The notes beneath the pieces were generated by a model that was not told the origin of the DNA, searched no databases, and worked only from the letters and a program-made list of their open reading frames with translations. Below, piece after piece: positions 51,670 to 64,000 of a stretch of DNA of 64,000 nt. The stretch spans positions 25,984,391 through 26,048,390 of the forward strand of contig NC_089762.1 in the NCBI RefSeq assembly GCF_040412425.1. Direction: 5' to 3'. A program made the translations under genes and the position numbers. The number at the start of each line of letters is the position of its first letter. The first letter of the stretch is position 1. The DNA is from Macrobrachium rosenbergii (lineage: Eukaryota; Arthropoda; Malacostraca; Decapoda; Palaemonidae).

Positions 51670-53735
51670 CTCTCTCTATGTACGTATGGGTTATATGCAT
51701 GTAACAATTTCATATGCACAGAAAAAAATACGGCAACTTCTGACGCCAGCAGAGCACGTTGGTAGTTAACAAGCGTGACCAAACATGTGGTGTGAGGTTA
51801 GAAAAAAGGGTTAAACGGCTTTTTAGAAAAAAAAAAGGGTTCAGTACAATCTCTTTTATGGCCACAGAATTTCCAGATGCTCTACTCGAGCAGGTATGCA
51901 TGTTTTCCTCCTATTAACACCTCGTGCAAGTATTCTGAAATTCCTTTTAACACAACAATACGAGAACGAACGGTAAAATTTGTTTTTGCATACTTTCAGC
52001 TTTTGTGTAAAAAAATTACCGACATGCGGACAGGTTACGCCGTACTGCCTCGTGAAGTGAGCTGACAAGGTTATTCAAATGGTCTGCACCTTTCAACTGG
52101 TAGTCCTGTTCCTTTTAAACGTCCAGCGTTGACGACCTTTGTTACCGTAATTAGTTTGAGATAAATCATTCAATCAATCAATAATAATTTAGAGTTCAAA
52201 CGATATCAATATAATTTTTTAAAAATCTGCTTCGTACCTTCACAAATATACGATGACGGTAATTAATCTAAAAGAGGGGGAACTAAATCTGAAATTTCCC
52301 GCACAAGATACCAACTTTTTTTTCCACACCTGTCTTTCAGACAAGGAAGATAAGTCGTCCTTATAACCGCACGCCTCCAGTAGCAAGTCTCAGCCACCAG
52401 CTTGCCCAAGGAAAGGGTTGGTATGACAAGACTTTTTTTTTTTTTCCTTTCTCATAATGGCTTTACGATGTCCAGTTGGGGCAAGAGGGACATCCTATAC
52501 GCTTTTGTGGTCGGTCATTGTGAGTTTCTTGAGAGTCATACCTAACGTCTTCAGTTTCTCTTCTGGCTGTATGTCACTCTTGCTCTGCGCATACCTTCAA
52601 CGATTTCTGACTTCCACGGAATTTTTTTACTAATATATTACATCTAACCGACGCAATTTTATAATCACTTCTGCCTGCCAGGCTAAGCATAAAGAGGAAA
52701 GGATGTAAAAATCGGTAGGGCTATCATAAATATTTAAGCCGTTGGCAGGCTTAAATATACCTTGAAAATAATAATAATAAAAAAAAATCTGCATCATCTG
52801 CTTTGACAATGGCTGGCAATGAAGCTTGAAAATTTTGGGAATTCTTAACGGACGAGCATCAACACGAAGTTTCATGCGACTTCTCGAGACAGATTTTGTC
52901 GTCAACAACTACTTTTAACCTTCAAGAGGGACTAGAGAAGCACAAGTCTTCCCATAAACTTTTTGTATTATATGCTCAGTCAATTAGCAAGCAATGGCAG
53001 ATAAAAAAAAATTATAAAAAATACATTGTTAGAGTAGAAAAAGTTTATTTTTTTTCGCACGCTTGGTAAACTTGGGTCGATTTATGGTCATTCCATCACA
53101 TTTTCTGTCCCACAGTCGCCATAGTAATGCCATGTGTTAGAATACATTATTTTTATCATCGATTTCTTTTGTGATATTTAAAAGATAAATTGTAGCCGCT
53201 TAATTTTTGCAGAAATATATCATACTGAGCTATAAATGCGTATAAACATTACCACTTCGTACACTATACTCTGAACAGAATTACAATTTCTGTAAAACTT
53301 TTCTAGTACATATTCCTTTACACATATGGCTGAAAACTGTTGAAAATATTTGTGAAATCATATTTTTTCTACTTTTTCCCTTTTTTTTTTAATACTGATA
53401 TGGCTTGGCCGCAAGAAAGCGCCTTCTTTTATGACTTCTTGTACTGGTCAGGTCTTATCGGGCGAACTGTCAGCATGCTGGTAAAGGGATGGTCAAGTGT
53501 TGTCCAATGTTTCAGTGTCAACGAGAGTTTCACAAATTTAATTTTCATGCATAGATTCCGATGTAATTTTACCCCCTACATATACTGTGAAATTGGCAGA
53601 TAGTCTGCTCTGCGCTAATTACGAATCTGAGCTAATAAACTTAGTAGGCTCTAGAAAATCTTTTAATATACATTACGATAACACCTTTATCGAAAATTTT
53701 AAAATTTCACTGTACATGTTACTTTAATAAATCAA
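51670..53735. other. Intergenic, no gene supported
   Basis: AT-rich with several poly-T runs and no frame with recognisable motifs. Confidence 0.4.
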
Positions 53736-53739
53736 AAGT

Positions 53740-53740
53740 A

Positions 53741-53801
<61 letters not shown>
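53740..53801. repeat. (AAT)n microsatellite
   Basis: About 20 units of AAT/ATA. Confidence 0.95.
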
Positions 53802-53804
53802 GCC

Positions 53805-56050
53805 TCTCTGCAGGCTTGTTTTCACTTGATCCTATCTGTAAATAAAACAAGAAGTCCACTTAGTTGGGATCCTACAGTTTTTTCTTCAAATAATGAAGTC
53901 TTTTGAAGGAACCTGTCACTTCTCTGCGGATTTTAACCACAACCGTTCGCCAATTTTTTTGCAAATTTTTTAGAAGGGCCGCCACTTAGAGGTTTATGAT
54001 TCGCAAAAGTTATAGTTTTAGTGTCTATTTTATTACTAATAATGAAGAAGCATCAGTGGCCTGCCAAAAAGCAAAGCATGGTAAAATTTTAGTGACTTTT
54101 CTGCCAACCTGTGTTTTGTGTCTTGAAACCCGTTTATATTCATCACGAGTTAATGAGGGTGGATGCCTTCATTTATTTTCGTTTTACTGAAATCGCTGCT
54201 CTATCTTCTGAAGATAAGGTCGCTTTCTTGAAAGGAAATATTTTGCAGCCTCTATTTGTGTAATATGGAAGAAATTCAAAAGAATATATTAGTATGTGAT
54301 TATGCATATCTGATAAATGCAAGGAACGTAAAGATAAACAGTAGAAAAATGAACCCTCTTTTACTTTTTAAATTTCATTCAGAAGGCATTGTTTACCGCA
54401 TGAACTTTTGGCCAGACTATAATTTGTGTGAACGGAGGATAAACCTATCTAAATTTACAACTTGCAAAAAATAAATTTTTGCTACAAAAAAAGTTACTTA
54501 AAAAGTCATCCATCATTGGAATTTGTTTCTTATAAACGTGAATAAGGCTCTTTTCATAATGTATAAAAACAGTTAACGCAAAACGATATCAGGTCCAATA
54601 CTGATAAGGAATACAAAAATAAGTTTTTATATACATTTGGTGTAGACACCATGTGCAATCACTTGCTCTTCCTGCTGCCACGAGATGGGAATATAAAAAT
54701 GTAAGGTTGAGTCCCATCCAAGAACAGCTATTTATACATTCCAGTATGATATTTAATGAATAGGTAATTTCAAGGGACACTATCGTTATACAGTTAAATC
54801 AGTAATTCTCTCGAGTCTATAAAATAAAATATTTTTTGTTCTAATTCTTGATCATTTCTTCACAACGTGATTCTCAAAAATGATTATGGTTAAGTAAAAA
54901 AAATTACAAACTTTCATCACAGAGTTCCTGTTTTCCTTGTTATGCCAACTTGATCACTTAATTCAACAACCCCCATCTTGTGTGTTCCCTGAGCCCTGTT
55001 ATTTCCAAGTTTAAAGGAGGAAGTTGCTACCATCTTAAACAGAGATCACATTATAACACAGTAATTCGCACCGCAAATTTAACAAAGTCAAGCGATTTTT
55101 TAATAGTGAATATATAAAGAAACATTCCCGGTAAATTTAAGCTAACACTACAAATGACAGAGAAACAACATAGACATGGGTTGTTCCACAACCTTCCCAT
55201 TATCGTATTATAAGCGAATAAAAATGAGTATTTCACATAACTCTATGCATTTACGACTACTTTGTATTTCTCATAAGCACCATATATACATGTGAATAAA
55301 AAATTTTTTTGAGTGATTTAGTTTTCGATGCCATAAAAGTACCAGTTTCCCTAGTGCCTCCAATCTCTTCCATTTCACCAAAATAGTTTCTCAAAACTCA
55401 GGCATGCAAAATCGTCATCTTAATTTTAACTTGAATAGCTTTGTATGGCTTTTGGAGATACGGTAACCAAATCAAAATGACCTGAGTTACCTGGTTAGTG
55501 AACAAAATTTATAGAATTTAGGTAAACATACCAAGCACTGAGGGCATCTAAGGTCAGTTAGCGCATAAAACCTAAGATTGTAAATTAAACTACAGTTCAT
55601 ACTAGGCTACAGTAAAATCTGGTTGAGATAAAAAATTAAACAGCTAATAGTATTTTTCCCCCTTGAGAGCCCTCGGTTAAGTGCAAAAACTTCTTCATTC
55701 TGTTAACCATAGAACACTGCCACAAAAGGGGATGGTTCCAGGATGGAAAAACTTTGACAATTTTTTTTCTGCAGTAGGTCTCCGAAAGCTGCTAGCAGAT
55801 TGTTAACTGCGACTTACTGTACAAAACGAAGAAATATGTCGTTTTATGAATAAAGTCGTTCGTCACAAGAAATTAACACTTGAAATGGAACAATAATAAG
55901 GCGCAAAACTATTTTTGACTATTTAGTTAGTTTACTAATTGTCGGGACCACGGTCAGGACTGCTGCCGAATATGTTTTATAGAGGGTTCGAAGTTCTATC
56001 GATTCGTTGGGCTATACATAATTACGAAAATGAATCATTTTACATACACG
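53805..56050. other. Intergenic, no gene supported
   Basis: No recognised family, splice-bounded frame or repeat. Confidence 0.4.
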
Positions 56051-56067
56051 TACATATATATATATAC

Positions 56068-56069
56068 CA

Positions 56070-56142
<73 letters not shown>
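56068..56142. repeat. (TA)n microsatellite
   Basis: About 74 bp of pure TA. Confidence 0.97.
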
Positions 56143-56145
<3 letters not shown>

Positions 56146-56386
56146 CACTATAAACTTTAAACCGTTAAGAACATCGCGAAAATCACAGAGGTGGGTTGTC
56201 TTCATATTAGAGAATTTTTTCCGGATAACTGCTTTTCGAAGCATAAGGTCTTTCGCTGAGACGGATTTGCGCAGAGTTTTTGCCTATTTTTGACCGTAAA
56301 AGAAGACCACAAGGGCGCACAGAATTTGGTCCCTTGACCTAGATCTTGTACCAAAGGAGGTTAGTGAACTGCGAGATTTACGCAGT

Positions 56387-56392
<6 letters not shown>

Positions 56393-56459
<67 letters not shown>
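56393..56459. repeat. (GA)n microsatellite
   Basis: About 65 bp of pure GA. Confidence 0.97.
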
Positions 56460-56461
<2 letters not shown>

Positions 56462-57353
56462 TACCAAGTACGACTAATTCACGAATTCATTTTAATGTTA
56501 TAGTCCTTCCTAAGCGAATACTTTTTTATATATGACGCTGCCACTGTTATCTAATCATTTTTGCGAAAACTTGCAGCTTATAATCACCTTAATCAGATGA
56601 GTTTCATAAAGAAAAGGCAATAACCCCCAACTATTACTTTTAAGATTTGCAGCTTATAAAATAAGATTAGCGACATAAAAATAGCTACTAAGTCATAAGG
56701 ACATAGGTGTCTCTGAACAGAATTTGAAAGAATATTTTCTCCACGCAGAGACTATAATCGGTGTCAAGCTGATCTGTCCTCGAAATTTGTCTTTGATAAA
56801 CGTTTTGTCATGGCAACACCGCTGACGATATCGGCTGCTGATTGGCTTCATTCACAAATAGACTTTAAATTCCTACCAAAGCACTTTTTTCATATGTAAG
56901 ACACGAGATTATAAAAAAGCAAAATAACTAATAAATAAATCCGTTTGAGTTACTCCAGATATACATGGCAACAATGATATAAATACTAAGTATCAAGTAA
57001 GAAATACAGGTGAGTGTATAAGAACTACCAGAGAGAGGTGGGCCGCGGGAAATGGTCTAACAGTAACTCGACTCTCGGATTCAGGGTTCCAGCTGAAACT
57101 GAACTGCGAGGATTATTCGCTTTATCCCAATGTGGCAGTCTGCACTTATCGAGCGCAAACTATTTTTTTTTAATAAGGCAAAATATATTATGTAAACATC
57201 CTTTGAAATGTATAATACTATTGTAAATATATCAAAAGACTTGATTGCAATTGTACAATGTTTGTTTTAAAATAGCGACTGTTATAAGAATTTTATAACT
57301 GATAACCTATATAACAGAAAACCGTACTACGGGATTGATACTTTTAAGTATGA

Positions 57354-57519
57354 ATAAAGGCAAATCCCACGAATTAAAAGTGAAACAACGGAGTGGTTTC
57401 TAGGCCTTTCGACACACGGTCCTTTACTAGCAGACTTGAGCCTTAGTAAAGAACCGTTTGTCGCATGGCCCAGCAACCACTCCGTTGTTTCATTTTTCCT
57501 TCGTGCCATTTGCCTTTAT
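57354..57519. repeat. Fold-back element, about 74-bp arms
   Basis: The arms 57354-57429 and 57444-57519 are inverse copies at roughly 80-85 percent identity by eye, with a 14-bp loop. Perfect blocks include ATAAAGGCAAAT, TGAAACAACGGAGTGGTT and CTTTACTA. A small MITE or a hairpin-forming transcript is possible. Confidence 0.9.
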
Positions 57520-57524
57520 ACATT

Positions 57525-59091
<1,567 letters not shown>

Positions 59092-59233
59092 CTATACGTA
59101 TAGTGTAAATGCGTAAATATAAATATCAGATAAATAAAGATGTCAAAATATGCAGCTACATTGAAGGGTATACTAATTTGCTACCATATATGTCTAAATA
59201 GAGTAATATTTTAGTCTTATCATAAAGATTCAC

Positions 59234-59287
59234 GCCGTAACAGTGCAGAAACATCAGCGCAATAGTCCAAACAAAATATATCGTCAT
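59234..59287 (-). other. Candidate signal-peptide-like first exon
   Basis: The minus-strand ATG at 59287 opens 18 codons that read M-T-I-Y-F-V-W-T-I-A-L-M-F-L-H-C-Y-G, signal-peptide-like. They stop exactly at a weak GTGAAT donor. Upstream is CpG-bearing DNA with TGACGTAA (59343-59350), a CRE-like site. No downstream exon was found. Speculative. Confidence 0.2.
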
Positions 59288-59482
59288 TGCCTCTGACTCA
59301 AAGCCAAAAAGCCAACCCAAGCGTTCCCCCCTTGTTCCAAGACTGACGTAACTACTCCGTGAGAGTGCGAGACTCCTCTCGGTCTTCGCCAAAAATCCTG
59401 TGTGCAAAATCTTTCCGCGTCTTTCGGGGTTGGGACCCAACCGCAAGAGCGTTTATAATCGATGCCCAGAATTCTGCTGGGT

Positions 59483-59487
<5 letters not shown>

Positions 59488-59540
<53 letters not shown>
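59488..59540. repeat. (GA)n microsatellite
   Basis: About 52 bp of pure GA followed by a G-rich stretch. Confidence 0.97.
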
Positions 59541-59542
<2 letters not shown>

Positions 59543-59792
59543 GGGGTGGGGTACGATATGGAGGTTTGTAGTCATACTTCTTGAACCTTGTTTTTAGTCC
59601 GATTACTGTTATTAAAGGAATATCTAGCTGAGGGGGTGAACTACGAGATAAAAGAATAGCATTTCTGGATCATCCCAATGGGACGACAATTTGTAATATC
59701 CGAACATTAGAAAAATTATTGGATTAAATGTGCTTTCAGGAAACATGCTTTATATATGATTAATGGACATGGAATCTCCCTTTTATGTATAT

Positions 59793-59797
59793 GTATA

Positions 59798-59876
<79 letters not shown>
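59793..59876. repeat. (TA)n microsatellite
   Basis: About 80 bp of TA. Confidence 0.97.
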
Positions 59877-59879
<3 letters not shown>

Positions 59880-60288
59880 CAATCAGCCAAGTTTGGGTGG
59901 TGCACAGATCTACAATTTTGCTAAGCCCGTGGATCGCTCCTAGCCTACCGCACGTATGTCCACCAAGTTGAAAATGGGCGTGGGCTTATTACCCTCTTAA
60001 CTACAGACCTGCTACGTAAGCAGAAGATTTGTATACCCACACACACACACACATATGAACATATATTTGAGGTAACACACAAACACACACACACACACAC
60101 ATATACATAAATAAAACGGGCTCCACATTCAATCTGAAATTCTGTTTACTCACTTCATTCCTATATTAAAAAATGAAGATTTCCGAACTGAATTCAGACG
60201 TTTTGTGAGAATGGATTGAGGGAATATTTACAGTACTTTTATGTCGTTTTGAGAGTTATTATTTAAACGTGAACGTCTTCCATGCGCA

Positions 60289-60308
60289 CACACACACACA
60301 CACACACA

Positions 60309-60373
<65 letters not shown>
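60289..60373. repeat. (CA)n-(GA)n compound microsatellite
   Basis: A CA tract runs into about 60 bp of GA. Shorter CA tracts lie at 60038-60052 and 60078-60100. Confidence 0.97.
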
Positions 60374-60374
<1 letters not shown>

Positions 60375-60379
60375 TGCCA

Positions 60380-61820
60380 TGAGGAGACACAAAACGAAAA
60401 AAAGACAACCTGGACTAAGCAAAAAATCGCTAAGATTCGCACGAAAAAACTCGTAAAATAATGACGTCTTCGTTTTTTAGTTGTGTATTGTACCCTTTTT
60501 TTAATGGAACGGGTATAAATGATGTTAATTAACTCTCTCTCTCTCTCTTTCTCTCTAAATGAGTTTGTAGACTTTTGTTATGAAATTGAGACTCCCTAAT
60601 AGCATAATTTTAGTCGTATCTGAATCCCATTTAACTCTAAAGACTATATTTACTGTTTAACTTTATTACCACCAACGTTATAAGCTGTGCTCAACTGCAC
60701 TTGATTTTTGATTTTTGTTTACACAGCATATATTATACTATATTATTAACACTTATTTTCGTCTTGACAGCCAGTTTACCTGTGAGCTTCTGACTAAATT
60801 CCTTCCTTTAACAAGACACCATAGCAGCCCACCGTTCGGTTAGGTCTTAAAAACATGATCATAAAGAGAAACAATGGCAAAAGGGGTAAAGAGTTCGGGA
60901 TAACATTTCCGCCAGCTTCTTCCTGGGAACCAATCAATTTGAGGGAAGGTTGGATTATCCTCGGTCCTGCGGTCGGCCCTACCAGTCTACGCTAGACCCA
61001 AGTTTTCGCACAGTTTTGTGGATGCTATCGGGGCACTAAACACCGGCCCCCCACCGCCCCCCCCCTCTCTCTGGCAATTCAAAGTCAAGTTTTAACGATA
61101 CTCCACGAAGGACTTGTTACGCACTCGTTCTCTATCTTTCTCTCTCATTATTTAATAAAATATCACGACGTTGTAGGTGATTAGGCATACTAATTATCTG
61201 GTGTCTTGGACGTTTAAGTAACAGCTTTTGAAGCATTACCATTTCGCAGATTATACAGATAAAAACGACCACAGCCTTACATATACTTGAATAACGTTAA
61301 CAACTGTCAAACTATACTTCAGTCGCTGTTATTAGTGTTATTATTTCGCTTGACTGTACTTGAACTTTTGTTTCGGTTTAAATTTCTCTCAAATTATTAA
61401 GCACGCGGGAACAACATTTTTTGTTCGTTTTGGTTTCATTGTTTGATACCTTTACTGTTTCTTTCTGAGCAATCATTGGATCATACAATGTTATCACTTC
61501 AGTGACTTAGTATCTTTATCAAAATCGATAATGATTTTATCCCTGGCCTTGTAACAGTTTCTGCTAGGTGTTGCAGTAAAACATTTTGCAAGTCAAGTTA
61601 TATATTTCGGTACACTTCACGGTTGGCTATAAGGATAAACTGGTAACTCCTCAAAGTGGCGGCAAATGTCCCGGTGTACGTATAGCAAACACGAAGCTGT
61701 TGACAACGTTGCTTGTGAAACAAAAGTCGCTAAATAATCGAAGTTTATAAGATGAGAGTAAAGTTAATTGAGTAACTTTTTCTGTGCATAACGCATGTAT
61801 GCTACGTGACAGTGTGGAGG
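60380..61820. other. Intergenic, no gene supported
   Basis: Contains a short CT tract near 60533-60558 and otherwise unremarkable AT-rich sequence. Confidence 0.4.
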
Positions 61821-61828
61821 GAAGGGAG

Positions 61829-62133
61829 GAATATAGAATTTAGGCCAAAGGCCAAGCGCTGGGATCTATGAGGTCATTCAGGCTGACAGGGAGATTGACA
61901 GTAAGAAGGTTTGAAAGGTGTAACAAGAGGAAAACCTCGCAGTTGCACTATGAAACAATTGTTAGAGAGGATGGAAAGTCAGATGGATAAAATTTAATAT
62001 AAACGGAGGTGCAGTAAAAGGAACGAAAAAGGTTGCAGCTAGGGGACCGAAGGAACGCTGCAAAGACCCTTAATTAATGTCTACAGTGCACCTCGTGAGG
62101 TGCACTGACGGCGGCACTACCCTTCCTACGGGG
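61829..62133 (+). repeat. Dispersed SINE-like repeat, copy 4
   Basis: Same family as 14677-14979 and 17250-17594. Begins GGAATATAGAATTTAGGCC and ends in the GGTGCACTGACGGC / ACTACCC tail. Confidence 0.85.
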
Positions 62134-62377
62134 CCTACGGCCGAAGGAGCTGTCGTCGAAATAGTATTAACAACGAGTTTCTAGAGAGAATTGGAAGGAA
62201 CATGAGAAGTAAGGGCAGTCGTTGATGAAAAAAATATTTTTGATTCGGTCCAATTAAAGAGGAATACAAAAGGTAAAACATCGAACTCTAAATACAGGAA
62301 TTGGAATAGGCCAGTAGTAAGGCCAACAAAACCATCAGCGTGTAAAGTGAGATCAAGTAAAAAAAGCAGAAAATCAA

Positions 62378-62379
<2 letters not shown>

Positions 62380-62457
<78 letters not shown>
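62380..62457. repeat. (TA)n microsatellite
   Basis: About 76 bp of TA directly before the satellite array. Confidence 0.97.
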
Positions 62458-62460
<3 letters not shown>

Positions 62461-62477
62461 TATATATAAGTATATAT

Positions 62478-63876
62478 AAAAGGTGCCATTTGGCGTCCTC
62501 AAGAAAGGGTGTCATTTGGCGTCCTCAGTTATTATTATTATTATTTATTTTATTTTTATATTTTGCTGAATAAAATAACATAAAAAATCATGTAGTAAGT
62601 ATGGTAAAAGGTGCCATTTGGCATCCTCAAAGGGTGTCATCTGACGTCCTCAATTATTATTATTATTTATTTTATTTTCATATTTTTGCTGAAGAAAATA
62701 ACATGCATATATAAAAAAATTATGTAGTAAGTAGGGTAAAAGGTGCCATTTGGCGTCCTCAAGAAAGGGTGTCATCTGGCGTCCTCAATTATTATTATTA
62801 TTATTATTACTATTATTATTATTATTTAATTTTATTTTCATATTTTTGCTGAATAAAATAACATGCATATATAAAAAAATTATGTAGTAAGTAGGGTAAA
62901 AGGTGCCATTTGGCGTCCTGGCGTCCTCAAGAAAGGGTGTCATCTGGTTCCTCAATTATTATTATTTATTTTATTTTCATATTTTTGCTGAAGAAAATAA
63001 CATGCACATATAAAAAAAATTATGTAGTAAGTAGGGTTAAAGGTGCCATTTGGCGTCCTCAAGAAAGGGTGTCATCTGGCGTCCTCAATTATTATTATTA
63101 TTATTTATTTTATTTTCATATTTTTGCTGAAGAAAGTAACATGCATATATAAAAAAATTATGTAGTAAGTAGGGTAAAAGGTGCCAGTTGGCGTCCTCAA
63201 GAAAGGGTGTCATTTGGCGTCCTCAGTTATTATTATTATTATTATTTATTTTATTTTTATATTTTTGCTGAATAAAATAACATGCATATATATAAAAAAA
63301 TTATGTACTAAGTAGGGTAAAAGGTGCCATTTGGCGTCCTGGCGTCCTCAAGAAAGGGTGTCATCTGGCGTCCTCAATTATTATTATTATTTATTTTATT
63401 TTCATATTTTTGCTGAAGAAAATAACATGATATAAAAAAAATTATGTAGTAAGTAGGGTAAAAGGTGCCATTTGGCATCCTCAAGAAAGGGTGTCATTTG
63501 GCGTCCTCAAGAAAGGGTGTCATTTGGCGTCCTCAATTATTATTATTATTTATTTTATTTTTATATTTTTGCTGACGAAAATAACGTGCATATATAAAAA
63601 AAATTATGTAGTATGTAGGGTGAAAGGTGCCATTTGGCGTCCTGAACATTTGTTAGTAGGGTAAGAGGTACCATTTGGCGTCCTGAACATTTGTTAGTAG
63701 GGTAAAAGGTACTATTTGGCGTTCTGGCATCCTGAACATTTGGCGTCCTCAAGAAAGGGTGTCATTTGGCGTCCTCAATTATTATTATTATTTATTTTAT
63801 TTTTATATTTTTGCTGAAGAAAATAACATGCATATATAAAAAAAATTATGTAGTAAGTAGGGTAAAAGGTGCCAAG
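62478..63876. repeat. Tandem satellite, about 140-bp unit, about ten units
   Basis: Unit starts (AAAAGGTGCCA) fall at about 62478, 62606, 62738, 62898, 63039, 63176, 63319, 63460, 63622 and 63864. Each unit has a GC-richer head with two TTTGGCGTCCTC motifs and an AT-rich tail with ATTATT repeats, TTTTTGCTGA and ATTATGTAGTAAGTAGGG. The number of ATT repeats and head motifs varies between units. Confidence 0.93.
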
Positions 63877-64000
63877 GCTCCGAACTGAAATGAGAGGGAC
63901 CCACTGCGTGACTCATCAACGGCTGTATGACTGATAAGAGTTGAGCCAATATAAACTATCTGTTATTAATCCCACTTTATCGATAAGAGTCTGATTAGGA

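Noticed and set aside
54256..54474. 72-codon plus-strand frame
   Set aside because: A chance frame in AT-rich sequence with no family motif or splice evidence.

Overview
This window looks like nuclear DNA of a decapod crustacean, probably a shrimp or a relative. It has one spliced gene with very long introns. It has many long GA and TA microsatellites, a DIRS1-like retroelement (a group reported as widespread in Decapoda), Ty3/Gypsy, RTE-like and CR1-like retroelements, a pogo/Tigger-like DNA transposon, tRNA-type SINEs and several satellites. Nothing bacterial was seen: no operons and no ribosome binding sites. The organism call is inference from repeat content and gene structure.

The only host gene I can defend is on the minus strand, from about 29.45 kb down to 1.67 kb. 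It is a UFM1-specific cysteine protease of the UFSP1 type (peptidase family C78). Its four coding exons have clean GT/AG borders, join in phase 0 throughout and give 234 residues. The catalytic Cys box and the Asp-Pro-His box are intact. Its introns are 1.4, 10.9 and 14.7 kb, and the two long ones hold most of the mobile DNA in the first 30 kb. A candidate 5' non-coding exon and promoter lie near 35.4-35.6 kb.

Region by region: 0.2-0.4 kb is a tandem duplication. 3.5-9.1 kb is an eroded DIRS-like element with inverted terminal repeats (ITRs) and an internal complementary region (ICR). 9.2-13.1 kb is a second copy of its right end, split by a TA-flanked Tigger-like element (9.39-12.22 kb) that carries four GA tracts and a 170-bp tandem array. 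14.7-17.6 kb holds SINEs. 17.96-23.91 kb is a better-preserved DIRS1-like element. 24.0-27.1 kb is a CR1-like LINE with a 2A-like peptide motif. 34.8-35.0 kb is a MITE-like element with a GC hairpin. 37.5-39.9 kb is a block of protein-like but stop-ridden minus-strand sequence that I cannot assign; an endogenous viral element is one hypothesis. 41.1-41.4 kb is a LINE fragment. 42.6-49.0 kb is an RTE-like LINE split by a 3.5-kb Gypsy element with discordant LTRs. 49-62 kb is mostly non-coding sequence with microsatellites and two strong fold-back hairpins. 62.5-63.9 kb is a tandem satellite of about 140 bp per unit.

There is no operon-like cooperation between genes here. The interest lies in the UFSP1 locus, the nested order of insertions, several structurally odd elements and the unassigned coding block.
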